Shown here: positions 41,529 through 49,468 of the stretch, piece after piece
Numbering within the stretch: position 1 is the first letter of the stretch
Layout of the letters: every line of letters begins with the position of its first letter
NCBI RefSeq assembly: GCF_022921075.1
Contig: NZ_CP095050.1
Location: forward strand, 744,001 to 808,000
DNA length: 64,000 nt
Direction of reading: 5' to 3'
From: Hymenobacter sp. 5317J-9
Lineage (GTDB): Bacteria > Bacteroidota > Bacteroidia > Cytophagales > Hymenobacteraceae
Translations under genes and position numbers: made by a program
Notes under the pieces: model-generated
What the model was told of the DNA's origin: nothing
The model's database searches: none
The model's input: only the letters and a program-made list of their open reading frames with translations

Positions 41529-41783
41529 TTATTTCTGCGGGGTGGCGGGCACTTCTTCCACCACTTTGTCGGCGGGCGTGTTGCGCACCACGGCGGTGTC
41601 GCCGGGTTCGCGGGCCATGTCGGCTTTGGCGCTGTCCACGGCATTGTCCATAGCGTCGCCGGCCTGGTCGGCGGTGTTTTCCACGGAGTTGGCGGTTTCA
41701 TCGGCTTTTTTCTCGGAGCACGACGTGGCGGTGAAGGCTCCCAGAGCGGCCACCATAAGCAGGGTTTTGAAGGACGTTTTCAT
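41529..41783 (-). CDS. small lipoprotein (paralog pair, copy 1)
   Basis: 84 aa. Lipoprotein signal 'MKTSFKTLLMVAALGAFTAT' then 'SC' (Cys22), nearly identical in pattern to the lipoprotein at 43.6-44.0 kb ('MHTSLKTLFAAAALAFAATS' then C). The mature part is a short acidic helix ('ETANSVENTADQAGDAMDNA') without known domain. GGGTTACCTTTT is present about 55 bp upstream on the minus strand, as in the paralog. Small stress-type lipoproteins of this shape are common in the group; the function is unknown. Confidence 0.8.
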   Translation of the reverse strand: MKTSFKTLLMVAALGAFTATSCSEKKADETANSVENTADQAGDAMDNAVDSAKADMAREPGDTAVVRNTPADKVVEEVPATPQK

Positions 41784-42019
41784 TGGGTTGTTGGGGAAAG
41801 GAATGGTTGAAATACGAGGTTAATGAGCTGCTTCGGCAAAAGGTAACCCGGCAAAACGCTACGGCTGAGCTTGGGCGGGAGCGGCAGCTTAACCTTATGA
41901 CGGCGCTTTTTCGCTCGTTGCCAGAACGCTGCCGCCAGGCGCCGGGAAAAAGAAAATAAGTGGGCCAGGGCGCCCATGAAGTTGGTTGGCGGCGGCACCC
42001 CGCGCCGTAATTTGGCGGC

Positions 42020-43573
42020 ATGGACGACTTGCGCACCACGCTGCTTACCCTGGCCCCCGACGAGCGGCGCGACTTTGGCGTGTTCATTCAGCGGCAGCGC
42101 CGCAAGGCCGCCGGGCGGCAGGATGTGCGCCTCTACGAACTGCTGGTGCAGCCCAAGGAGCTGAAATCGGAACAGCTCATTGCCCGCCTCTACCCCGACG
42201 AGCCCAACCCCGTGGCCTACTACGCGTTGCGCAAGCGCCTGCTGCGCCACCTCACCGATTTCCTGCTGCTGCGCCAGCGCCAGCTCGACACCACGGCCGC
42301 CGCTTCGGTGCGCGGGCAACTCACCCTGGCCCAATACCTCTTCGAAACCGGTATTCCGCGCTTGGCCTGGAGCACGCTGCGCAAAGCCGAAAAGCTGGCC
42401 CACGAAAACGAGCAGTACGAACCCCTGAACGCGGTCTACAACCTCCAGATTCAATACGCCAACTCGCCCTACGCTCCGCCACTCGACGAGATTCTGCCGC
42501 GCTACCGCCTCAACAAAAAGGCCGCCGACGAGGAAGAGCGTGCCAACATCGCCGACAGCCTGTTGCGCCAGCGCCTGCGCGAGTCCCGCGCGCGCGGCCG
42601 CGCTGCCGTGCCGGTCGACGACATTCTGCAGAAAATTCTGGCCGAATACGACCTGCAGGAGGCCTTCGCTCGCTCGCCCTCGCTGCTGAGCCGGCTCATG
42701 TCCATTGCCCGCAACGCCATGCTGGTGCGGCGCGATTTCACGGCGTTTGCCCCGTTTATTGAACGCTGCTACACGCTCATGGAGCGGCGGCACGGCTTTG
42801 CGCCGGCCCAGCGCGGGCACCAGCTTCGGCTGCTGTACATGCTGGCCCACGCCTTGTACCGCTCGCGCCGCTTCGCTGAGTCGGTGGCCTACCTGCAGAA
42901 AGGGCAGGCCTTGCTGTCGGCCGGGCCGGCGCGGCAGTTTGGCGAGTTTGTGCCGCGCTTCACCTTCCTGCTGGCGGCCAACTACGCCTTCCTGCGCCGC
43001 AATGCCGAAAGCATTGCCTTGCTCGAAGCCCTGCTGCGCAGCCCCAAGCCCCTGGCGGCGGGCGACGACCTCACGGCCCGCTTCCAGCTCTCGTTTCACT
43101 ATTTTTCCGAGGGCAACTTCACCAAAGCCAACCACAGCATGCTCAGCCTGGGCCGCACCGACCACTGGCTGGAGCAGCACCTGGGCTTGGAATGGATGGT
43201 GAACCGAAACATCGGCGAGCTGCTCATTCAGTTTGAGCTGGGCAATTCCGAACTGGCCCTGAGCCGCCTGCGCGCTATTGAGAAAACCCTGCGCGAGCAG
43301 TTTCCGGGCGTGCCCGCCGAGGGCGAGGCGCCCGCCGTGCCCGTGGGCGGCCCCTACAACCCCGTGCTGCTGTACCTGGGCTTCGTGCGCGAGGTAATTG
43401 AAAACCCAACCGCCGCCCGCCAGCCCGACTTCGTGCACCGGGTGGCCCACATCCCCAATTTTCTCTCGCAGGAGCGCGAAGATTTACAGGTGCTCAGCTT
43501 CTACGCCTGGCTGCGCGCCCAAACGCTGGGCCGGCCCTACTACGACGTGCTGCTGGAGATGGCCGCGGCCTAG
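42020..43573 (+). CDS. large helical-repeat (TPR-like) protein of unknown function
   Basis: 517 aa, no signal peptide, so probably cytoplasmic. The sequence is almost all amphipathic helix with Ala/Leu/Arg-rich pairs, such as 'MLAHALYRSRRFAESVAYLQKG' split by short turns and 'NYAFLRRNAESIALLEALLR', in the style of TPR repeats but too degenerate to count. The N-terminus 'LLTLAPDERRDFGVFIQRQR' is distinctive and recalls conserved hypothetical proteins of Cytophagales. A 556-codon open frame on the other strand here is a shadow of GC-rich codons. A bidirectional terminator follows. Confidence 0.85.
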   Translation: MDDLRTTLLTLAPDERRDFGVFIQRQRRKAAGRQDVRLYELLVQPKELKSEQLIARLYPDEPNPVAYYALRKRLLRHLTDFLLLRQRQLDTTAAASVRGQLTLAQYLFETGIPRLAWSTLRKAEKLAHENEQYEPLNAVYNLQIQYANSPYAPPLDEILPRYRLNKKAADEEERANIADSLLRQRLRESRARGRAAVPVDDILQKILAEYDLQEAFARSPSLLSRLMSIARNAMLVRRDFTAFAPFIERCYTLMERRHGFAPAQRGHQLRLLYMLAHALYRSRRFAESVAYLQKGQALLSAGPARQFGEFVPRFTFLLAANYAFLRRNAESIALLEALLRSPKPLAAGDDLTARFQLSFHYFSEGNFTKANHSMLSLGRTDHWLEQHLGLEWMVNRNIGELLIQFELGNSELALSRLRAIEKTLREQFPGVPAEGEAPAVPVGGPYNPVLLYLGFVREVIENPTAARQPDFVHRVAHIPNFLSQEREDLQVLSFYAWLRAQTLGRPYYDVLLEMAAA

Positions 43574-43582
43574 CGCTCTCAT

Positions 43583-43626
43583 TGCCAAAAAGGCCCGGCC
43601 GCAGCTGCGACCGGGCCTTTTTGGCA
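43583..43626. terminator. bidirectional rho-independent terminator
   Basis: TTGCCAAAAAGGCCCGG, 12-base loop, CCGGGCCTTTTTGGCAA between convergent genes. Confidence 0.9.
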
Positions 43627-43642
43627 ACGGGGGAATGCAAAC

Positions 43643-44044
43643 TTATTTCTTCGTTGCTTCCTCCACGTTGGCTTTGGTTTGCTCGGCCGAGCGTTTGGCG
43701 GCGTCGCCCAGGGCTTTCATTTTGGCGTCGAGCTTGTCGCTGGCGGCTTCCATCTTAGCGTCGGCCTCGTTCATTTTGGCGTCGAGCTTTTGCCCGGCGG
43801 CGTCCATCTTGGCATCAAGCTTCTGCCCGGCAGCTTCCAGCTTATCGCCGGCTTTGGCCGCGGCGGCGTCGATTTTGGCACCGGCCTCGGCGGCCGAAGC
43901 GCTGGGGGCCATGCTGTCGGTGGTGACGGTGGTCGTGGTGGTGCCGTCGGCCGCGGTGGTGGTTTCGGCGGTTTTCTGCTCGCAGGAGGTGGCAGCGAAA
44001 GCCAGAGCGGCGGCGGCAAACAGGGTTTTGAGCGAAGTATGCAT
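43643..44044 (-). CDS. small lipoprotein with 11-residue helical repeats (paralog pair, copy 2)
   Basis: 133 aa. Lipobox 'FAATSC' (Cys21). After a Thr-rich linker (about 25-45) a long amphipathic helix shows 11-residue repeats: 'LDAKMDAAGQK', 'LDAKMNEADAK', 'MEAASDKLDAK' and 'MKALGDAAKRS'. Such 11-mers are found in LEA-like and apolipoprotein-like proteins that bind membranes or protect against drying. The signal peptide and an upstream GGGTTACCTTTT box match the lipoprotein at 41.5-41.8 kb. Membrane association and a stress role are inferences. Confidence 0.8.
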   Translation of the reverse strand: MHTSLKTLFAAAALAFAATSCEQKTAETTTAADGTTTTTVTTDSMAPSASAAEAGAKIDAAAAKAGDKLEAAGQKLDAKMDAAGQKLDAKMNEADAKMEAASDKLDAKMKALGDAAKRSAEQTKANVEEATKK

Positions 44045-44209
44045 GAGAAATAAAAGTGGAGGTGAACGGATGCCGCTTAATTAAGCAGGACGGTAAAAGG
44101 TAACCCTGGCGCGGAGCCCAGCCTTGGCGGCCCGCCAGACGGCCCGGGCTAACTTTTTAGTCACGGCGCTAGTATAGCCCCCTACGCATCTCCCTTATTT
44201 CGCATTCCC

Positions 44210-44611
44210 ATGGATTCAACCGCCGCCACCCCGCAGACGCCCGCCACGCCCGAAGTGCCCATGGCCGTGAGCGACCAGCAAAACACCGCGCTGCTCGACG
44301 ATACGCTTACCTTCCTCACCGCCAGCACGCCCGCCAATTCCGGCCCGCAGGGCGTGGTGGAAATTGAGCGCTGGGCTGCCGTGCTCGCGGCAACCGACCG
44401 CCCCGGCCTGGCCAAAATCAAGCAGGAACTCAACCAACTGAGCGAGTTGCTGGGCGACGCCAAAAGCCCTGCCCACGACATTGCCGAAATCCTGGCCAGC
44501 CTGGGCGCCGAAACTGCCAAAGTAGCCGAAGAAGCCGGCGGCGACTACAGCGCCCCGCTCACCAACCTGAGCAAGCTGCTCCTCAAAGCCGGCAATTCGC
44601 TCTCGCGCTAA
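44210..44611 (+). CDS. small cytoplasmic helical protein of unknown function
   Basis: 133 aa, no signal peptide or membrane segment. After a Thr/Pro/Ala-rich head ('AATPQTPATPEVPMAV') the protein is helical: 'VVEIERWAAVLAATDRPGLA', 'KIKQELNQLSELLGDAKSPA' and 'HDIAEILASLGAETAKVAEE', ending 'LSKLLLKAGNSLSR'. It looks like a four-helix bundle. I recognise no family. It is preceded by 165 bp of noncoding DNA and followed by a palindromic repeat, so it stands as its own unit. Confidence 0.72.
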   Translation: MDSTAATPQTPATPEVPMAVSDQQNTALLDDTLTFLTASTPANSGPQGVVEIERWAAVLAATDRPGLAKIKQELNQLSELLGDAKSPAHDIAEILASLGAETAKVAEEAGGDYSAPLTNLSKLLLKAGNSLSR

Positions 44612-44631
44612 CCCGCGCCGCCGTAACCATT

Positions 44632-44725
44632 GTAGCGCGAACTTTGTAGTTCGCGTCCTCCCGCACGCTGCCCCGAACATTCCGGCCCGCGTGCGAGGCG
44701 ACGCGAATTGCAAAGTTCGCGCTAC
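44632..44725. repeat. intergenic palindromic repeat (GTAGCGCGAACTTTG type)
   Basis: 26-bp arms (GTAGCGCGAACTTTGTAGTT... and complement) with two mismatches, around a 42-base GC-rich spacer containing a second GCACGC/GCGTGC symmetry. Distinct in sequence from families A-C. Confidence 0.88.
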
Positions 44726-44736
44726 TTTTTTTTCCG

Positions 44737-45744
44737 ATGGCCCCATTCTCTCCCGCCGACCTGCTGCCCTACGACCCGTTCGACGGCATGCGCTTTGGCC
44801 CCGAAACCTGCTTCCTCAGCGGCCAGCCCGTGGGCCCTGCCGATACCGTGCCCGTCTTCGCTGAGTGGCTGCAGGCCCGTTACCACCTCGCCGAACGCCC
44901 CATTCAGCTTCTCGACCAGCGCACTGTTCTCATCAAAGACCTGCGCCTGCCCGCCAGCCCGGCTGCCCGCCAGCGCATCGAAGAGCTGGAGAGCAGGGTA
45001 GAGGCCGCCGCCGCGCTAGGCCCCGCCGCCCTGCGCGCCCTCGGCGACGACACGCTCTTCCTCTGGATGGGCAAAATGTTCTACGGCATCTTCATCACCG
45101 AGCTGCTGAACGAGTTCGAGCCGCTGATTAAGCCCAAGTACCCGCTGGCCGAAAACGCCGCGCTGGTGCGTCGCTTTCAGGCGTTTTTCCAGCTGTTGCA
45201 GGGCCTGCGCGTGCCCACCGAATATGCTGATTTTGTGCCCGGCTCCATCTTCGTGCTCGAAGCCGACCCCACCGAAGACGTAACGCCCTTCGAGTACGAC
45301 GACGACCTGAACACGCTCGTTTTCAGCATCAAGCTCGACAAAGCCGTGCTGGTGGCCTGTCTGGTCGATATCGGCCTCGTGGGCCAGGCCATGCGCAAGG
45401 TGTACGCCGATGCCCAGCGCCCGCTGCATCCCGTGCAGATTGCCGAGTTCAAGGCCCGCGTGTACTACGCCGCTCACCTGCTGCACGTGGTGCCCGACAT
45501 CTACCCCCGCCACCCGCGCCCGGGCGATACCCAAATCGTGTACGATGCCCTCATCGACGACGTCACCGGCGCCATCTTCAACCCCTGGGAAAACAGCGCA
45601 TATACCCAAACCCTGGCCGAAATGTGGCAGCGCTGGAACATTACGCTGGCTGACGTGGTGGCCAAGCCCGCCGAGCCGATGAGCCTGCTGTATGATGCAG
45701 CCGGCGAGCCGCGCGAGTTGAAGCATTGGCCCGAGACTATGTAA
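44737..45744 (+). CDS. conserved cytoplasmic protein of unknown function
   Basis: 335 aa without signal peptide. The head 'PYDPFDGMRFGPETCFLSGQ' followed by 'PVGPADTVPVFAEWLQARYH' suggests a zinc-free treble-clef-like start reading 'C.L(S/T)G', often seen before HNH-like folds, but no catalytic HNH residues follow. The middle has 'GDDTLFLWMGKMFYGIFITE' and later 'NTLVFSIKLDKAVLVACLVD'. I do not recognise a named family; similar proteins seem typical of the lineage. It is flanked by two palindromic repeats, one 11 bp before the start. Confidence 0.72.
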   Translation: MAPFSPADLLPYDPFDGMRFGPETCFLSGQPVGPADTVPVFAEWLQARYHLAERPIQLLDQRTVLIKDLRLPASPAARQRIEELESRVEAAAALGPAALRALGDDTLFLWMGKMFYGIFITELLNEFEPLIKPKYPLAENAALVRRFQAFFQLLQGLRVPTEYADFVPGSIFVLEADPTEDVTPFEYDDDLNTLVFSIKLDKAVLVACLVDIGLVGQAMRKVYADAQRPLHPVQIAEFKARVYYAAHLLHVVPDIYPRHPRPGDTQIVYDALIDDVTGAIFNPWENSAYTQTLAEMWQRWNITLADVVAKPAEPMSLLYDAAGEPRELKHWPETM

Positions 45745-45755
45745 GGTTAATGAAA

Positions 45756-45849
45756 CGTCATGCAGAGCGCAGCGAAGCATCTCGCCTGCGCAACTCAATT
45801 AAAGAATTAGTGACTGCGGGCAAGATGCTTCGCTGCGCTCTGCATGACG
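45756..45849. repeat. intergenic palindromic repeat, family B copy 1
   Basis: Perfect 27-bp arms (CGTCATGCAGAGCGCAGCGA... and complement) around an AT-rich 40-base spacer. The same core recurs at 53491 and 59712. Confidence 0.9.
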
Positions 45850-45863
45850 GATTTGATTAAAAT

Positions 45864-46910
45864 ATGCTCTCGTTGCCACCTTTTCTTCGCACCGCGCTGA
45901 TTCTATTGCTGCTCCTGCCGCTGAATAGCTGCATCCGGCTACTGCTCAAGCCGGGCCGCGATTTTGAGAAATATACGCCCCCGCCCGCACCCGACTACGC
46001 CCAGGCCAGCAGTTGGGCTGCCCTGCCCACCCGGCGCGACTCCGCCGACGCCGTGCCCCGCCATTCCACCCTGCGCAACGAGCAGGCCACGGCCGAAGTC
46101 GATGTGTTTTTTGTGCACCCCACCACCTACTATTCGCCCCGCCACTGGAACGGCGACCTGCGCAAAAAGTGGCTGAATAAGTATACCGACCGCACCACCA
46201 TCAAGCAGCAGGCCAGCGTTTTCAATGCCACCGGGCGCATCTACGCGCCGCGCTACCGGCAGGCCACCCTCTTTTCCTTCCTCGACAAAGAGCCCAACGG
46301 CCAGAAAGCCCTGGAACTGGCCTATTCCGACGTACGCGCCGCTTTCCAATACTACCTCGCGCACTACAACCAGGGCCGCCCGTTCATCATCGCCGGCCAC
46401 AGCCAGGGCACCGACCACGCCACGCGCTTGCTCCACGAATTCTTCGACAAGGCCACCCCGCTACGCCGCCAGCTCGTGGCCGCCTACCTCATCGGCTTCC
46501 AGGTGAAGCCCAACGAATTCCTCACCATCAAGCCCTGCCCCGACTCGCTGGCCACCGACTGCTTCGTCGCCTACAACACCTCTGACGCCGGCCACGAGTC
46601 CACGATGTTTCAGCCCAGCATCGCCGTCAACCCCCTCACCTGGACGCTCGATTCCACCCTAGCCCCGGCCAGCCTTAACCGCGGCGCCGTCAGCATCCGC
46701 TTCAAGCACGTCCACCCCTATTTCACCGATGCCCAGATTCACCACGGCCAGCTCTGGGTGCACGCGCCGCGCTTTCGGGGCTTCCCACACTTCCCACCCT
46801 CCGGCAAAAAGAAGCTGCGCTACTCCCGCCACATCGCCGATTACGCGCTGTTTTACATGAACATCCGCGAAAATTCCCAGGCGCGGGTGCGGGCGTGGCT
46901 AAATAAATGA
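45864..46910 (+). CDS. DUF3089 alpha/beta-hydrolase-like lipoprotein
   Basis: 348 aa. The signal peptide has the lipobox 'LPLNSC'. The DUF3089 domain begins 'AEVDVFFVHPTTYYS' and has the nucleophile elbow 'IIAGHSQGTDHATRLL' (Ser of GHSQG), so it should be a serine hydrolase, likely in the periplasm or outer membrane. An acid/His pair is less clear; 'HVHPYFTDAQIHHG' near the C-terminus provides His candidates. The start lies 15 bp after a palindromic repeat. The natural substrate is unknown. Confidence 0.88.
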   Translation: MLSLPPFLRTALILLLLLPLNSCIRLLLKPGRDFEKYTPPPAPDYAQASSWAALPTRRDSADAVPRHSTLRNEQATAEVDVFFVHPTTYYSPRHWNGDLRKKWLNKYTDRTTIKQQASVFNATGRIYAPRYRQATLFSFLDKEPNGQKALELAYSDVRAAFQYYLAHYNQGRPFIIAGHSQGTDHATRLLHEFFDKATPLRRQLVAAYLIGFQVKPNEFLTIKPCPDSLATDCFVAYNTSDAGHESTMFQPSIAVNPLTWTLDSTLAPASLNRGAVSIRFKHVHPYFTDAQIHHGQLWVHAPRFRGFPHFPPSGKKKLRYSRHIADYALFYMNIRENSQARVRAWLNK

Positions 46911-46918
46911 TACTAAGG

Positions 46919-47254
46919 CTAAGCCGATGCTAGGATAAACAGCAAGTAACCCATTGGCACAATAGCACCCGCTGCAAACCCCCATGCATACTGCCTGCTT
47001 CTTTTTGATAATAGATAAAGTAGACCGGCATTGATAAGCAGAAGTAGGCCCAGTAGCAGCTTATAGCTGAGAGGCAGCGGGTCTATATGAAATCCTGATT
47101 CTCCCGGCATCACTCTGTCCATCGTCGCAAAGTCAACGCCATCAGCCCATAGCCACGCTACCAGAAATCCATCTAGTAGCAGTGTGCCAATGATTATAGC
47201 AAGAACAGTTACAACTTGGGACAACCGACTGGAATTGTGAACGGAGGCATTCAT
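46919..47254 (-). CDS. small membrane protein of unknown function, AT-rich
   Basis: 111 aa with three probable membrane helices (about 14-38, 63-80, 88-110). The start at 47254 (MNASVHNSS) was preferred to an upstream in-frame Met that lies beyond the tsf terminator. Codon use is clearly more AT-rich than the neighbours (AAT, ATA, TTA and AGA occur often), as in the unknown gene at 11.5-12.1 kb. No family recognised. It is convergent with the DUF3089 gene. Confidence 0.65.
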   Translation of the reverse strand: MNASVHNSSRLSQVVTVLAIIIGTLLLDGFLVAWLWADGVDFATMDRVMPGESGFHIDPLPLSYKLLLGLLLLINAGLLYLLSKRSRQYAWGFAAGAIVPMGYLLFILASA

Positions 47255-47263
47255 AATCACAAA

Positions 47264-47298
47264 GAAAAGCCCCGCCGGCACGATGCCAGCGGGGCTTT
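47264..47298 (-). terminator. rho-independent terminator of tsf
   Basis: On the minus strand AAAGCCCCGC, loop, GCGGGGCTTTTC, 22 bp beyond the tsf stop. Confidence 0.8.
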
Positions 47299-47320
47299 CC
47301 ATTTAAACTATAAGCTGCAA

Positions 47321-48157
47321 TTAAGCGCCGATAGCCACGCGCTTGAAGTCCGTCACGGTCATGCCTTTCGACTTGCTGTCGAGCAGTTGGGCGATGGTCA
47401 TCGAGCCGTCTTTCACGAACTCCTGGTTCAGCAGGGTCTGCTCTTTGTAGAACTTGTTCAGCTTGCCTTGGGCGATTTTCTCCAGCATGGCTTCGGGCTT
47501 GCCTTCGGCACGCGCCTGCTCTTTGCCGATTTCAATTTCGCGCTCCACCGTAGCCGAGTCCACACCGTCTTTGTCAACGGCAACGGGCTTCATGGCCACG
47601 ATTTGCATGGCTACGTCGCGGCCCACGGCAGCAGCGTCGGCCGAGCCCACGTTTTTCAGGGCTACGAGCACGCCTTTCTTGCTGTCGGAGTGGATGTACG
47701 AAGCCACTTTCTCGCCGGTCAGGGTCACGTAGGTCAGGTCCAGCTTCTCGCCGATTTTGCCGGTCAGGTCGGTGATGTGCTCCTGAATGGTCAGGCCATC
47801 GTCCTCTTTCACGGCCAGCAGGTCTTCTTTGGTAGCGGCGTTGGTGCGCACAGCGGCATCCAGGATGCGCTGCACCAGCTCGCGGAAGTTTGCCACTTTG
47901 GCTACCGACTCCGTTTCGCAGGCCAAAGCCACCAGCTTGCCGTTGGTGCCGTCTTCGCTCACGGCCACGGTCACGAAGCCTTCCGAGGTTTCGTTCTCGG
48001 CGCGCTTGTCAGCGATTTTCTGACCGGCCTTGCGCAGGATGTCGCGCGCAGCTTCGAAGTCGCCATCGGCTTCGGTCAGGGCTTTTTTGCAATCCATCAT
48101 GCCGGCACCGGTCATGGTGCGGAGCTTGTTTACGTCTGCGGCGGTAATAGCGGCCAT
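47321..48157 (-). CDS. tsf: translation elongation factor Ts
   Basis: Guanine-nucleotide exchange factor for EF-Tu. 278 aa. The N-terminal UBA-like domain carries 'LRTMTGAGMMDCKKALTEAD', the core 'DFEAARDILRKAGQKIADKR' follows, and 'GKLVALACETESVAKVANF' leads into the dimerisation domains. It is the last gene of rplM-rpsI-rpsB-tsf. A hairpin with T-run sits between rpsB and tsf, which may lower tsf expression relative to rpsB. Confidence 0.98.
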   Translation of the reverse strand: MAAITAADVNKLRTMTGAGMMDCKKALTEADGDFEAARDILRKAGQKIADKRAENETSEGFVTVAVSEDGTNGKLVALACETESVAKVANFRELVQRILDAAVRTNAATKEDLLAVKEDDGLTIQEHITDLTGKIGEKLDLTYVTLTGEKVASYIHSDSKKGVLVALKNVGSADAAAVGRDVAMQIVAMKPVAVDKDGVDSATVEREIEIGKEQARAEGKPEAMLEKIAQGKLNKFYKEQTLLNQEFVKDGSMTIAQLLDSKSKGMTVTDFKRVAIGA

Positions 48158-48195
48158 TAGATGTTGTGTTTGTTGGGTTGAAATTCAGGGAAAAG

Positions 48196-48242
48196 AAAAA
48201 GGGAACCTCCGGAGCCTAGACTACTCGAAGGTTCCCTTTTTT
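48196..48242 (-). terminator. hairpin between rpsB and tsf (terminator/attenuator)
   Basis: AAAAAGGGAACCTC, loop, AAGGTTCCCTTTTTT has T-runs on both strands, 18 bp after the rpsB stop and 38 bp before the tsf start. It could partly terminate the operon between the genes. Confidence 0.7.
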
Positions 48243-48260
48243 CAAAGAGCTCAGAAGGGA

Positions 48261-49028
48261 CTATTCTTCGTCAGCAGCCGTTTTTTCGGCAATGGCAGCC
48301 TCGTCGGCTTCCTTGCGCTCGGCGTCTTCTTTGTCAACTTTGCGCTCCGACAGGCCGTCTTCGATGGCCTTGCCAATCACGCTCACGATGAGCTGAATCG
48401 ACTTCGAGGCATCGTCGTTGGCGGGAATCGGGAACTGTACCAATTCGGGGTTCGAGTTTGTGTCGCAGATAGCGAAAACCGGGATGCCCAGTTTCTGCGC
48501 CTCTTTCACGGCGATGTGCTCGCGCTTCACGTCCACTACGAACAGGGCAGCGGGCAGACGGCCGAGGTCGGCGATACCGCCGAGCACGCGGTCGAGCTTG
48601 GCGCGCTCACGCGACATCATCAGCTTCTCGCGCTTAGCCAGTGCGGCGTAGGCGGTGTTTTCTTTCACCATCTTGTCGATGGTGGCCATCTTCTTCAGGC
48701 TCTTGCGCACCGTGGCGAAGTTAGTGAGCATGCCGCCCAACCACCGGTCGGTCACGAAGGGCATCTTCAAACGCTCGGCTTCCGTCGTAACGATTTCCTG
48801 CGCCTGCTTTTTCGTGGCTACGAACATGATTTTGCGGCCGCTTTTCGCGATGTTGCGAATAGCCTGGGCTGCGTAATCCAACGAAACCAGCGTTTTGTTG
48901 AGGTCAATGATGTGGATGCCGTTCTTCTCCATGAAGATGTACGGCGCCATTTTGGGGTCCCACTTGCGGGTGAGGTGACCAAAGTGGGCACCTGCGTCGA
49001 GCAGGTCCTTATAAGTCGTCTGAGCCAT
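48261..49028 (-). CDS. rpsB: 30S ribosomal protein S2
   Basis: Small-subunit ribosomal protein. 255 aa. Typical segments 'LLDAGAHFGHLTRKWDPKMA', 'IHIIDLNKTLVSLDYAAQAI', 'FVTDRWLGGMLTNFATVRKS' and 'RLPAALFVVDVKREHIAVKE'. The C-terminus is an acidic tail, normal in Bacteroidota S2. A perfect AGGAGG Shine-Dalgarno precedes the start, unusual for this phylum. It is third in the rplM-rpsI-rpsB-tsf order. Confidence 0.98.
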   Translation of the reverse strand: MAQTTYKDLLDAGAHFGHLTRKWDPKMAPYIFMEKNGIHIIDLNKTLVSLDYAAQAIRNIAKSGRKIMFVATKKQAQEIVTTEAERLKMPFVTDRWLGGMLTNFATVRKSLKKMATIDKMVKENTAYAALAKREKLMMSRERAKLDRVLGGIADLGRLPAALFVVDVKREHIAVKEAQKLGIPVFAICDTNSNPELVQFPIPANDDASKSIQLIVSVIGKAIEDGLSERKVDKEDAERKEADEAAIAEKTAADEE

Positions 49029-49036
49029 GATGTATT

Positions 49037-49043
49037 TCCTCCT
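49037..49043 (-). promoter_or_regulatory. strong Shine-Dalgarno sequence of rpsB
   Basis: Minus strand AGGAGGA nine to ten bases before the ATG, within the 18-bp gap after rpsI. Most genes here lack such a site. Confidence 0.8.
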
Positions 49044-49046
49044 GGA

Positions 49047-49433
49047 TTAGCGTTTCGAGAACTGGAACGAACGACGAGCCTTGCGCTTGCCGAATTTCTT
49101 GCGTTCCACCATGCGCGGGTCGCGGGTCAGGAAGCCCTCCTTCTTCAGAGCGGGGCGGCTTTCTTCGTTGTCGCTCACGAGCGCCTTGGTGATAGCCAGA
49201 CGGATGGCTTCGGCCTGAGCCGAAATGCCGCCGCCGCGCACGTTCACCTTGATGTCGTACTGGCCGACTTGCTCGAGGATTGCCAGGGGTTGGTTCACGA
49301 CGTTCTCCAGCAGTTCGTTGCTGAAGTACGACTTCATGTCCCGGTCATTGATAGTGATATTCCCTTGCCCGGCCTGCATGTAGATGCGGGCCACCGAGGT
49401 TTTTCTTCTACCAGAGGTGTTGGTAATTGCCAT
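49047..49433 (-). CDS. rpsI: 30S ribosomal protein S9
   Basis: Small-subunit protein whose C-terminal tail reaches the P-site tRNA. 128 aa. 'GRRKTSVARIYMQAGQGNIT', 'VNVRGGGISAQAEAIRLAIT' and the C-terminal 'KFGKRKARRSFQFSKR' are characteristic. It follows rplM by 35 bp. Confidence 0.98.
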   Translation of the reverse strand: MAITNTSGRRKTSVARIYMQAGQGNITINDRDMKSYFSNELLENVVNQPLAILEQVGQYDIKVNVRGGGISAQAEAIRLAITKALVSDNEESRPALKKEGFLTRDPRMVERKKFGKRKARRSFQFSKR

Positions 49434-49468
49434 TTAGTGGAAAAATAAAAGCGTAAGCCGGCGTTGGC

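Noticed and set aside
41780..43450. 556-codon open frame on the minus strand opposite the TPR-like gene
   Set aside because: It is a mirror of a GC-rich coding strand; residue composition (His, Gln, Val, Gly heavy) is typical of shadow frames and the plus-strand gene has proper start context and terminator.
43690..43860. Repeated GGCGTCGAGCTT-like units that might be a CRISPR or DNA tandem repeat
   Set aside because: They are the DNA image of the 11-residue protein repeats in the lipoprotein, not evenly spaced identical repeats with unique spacers.
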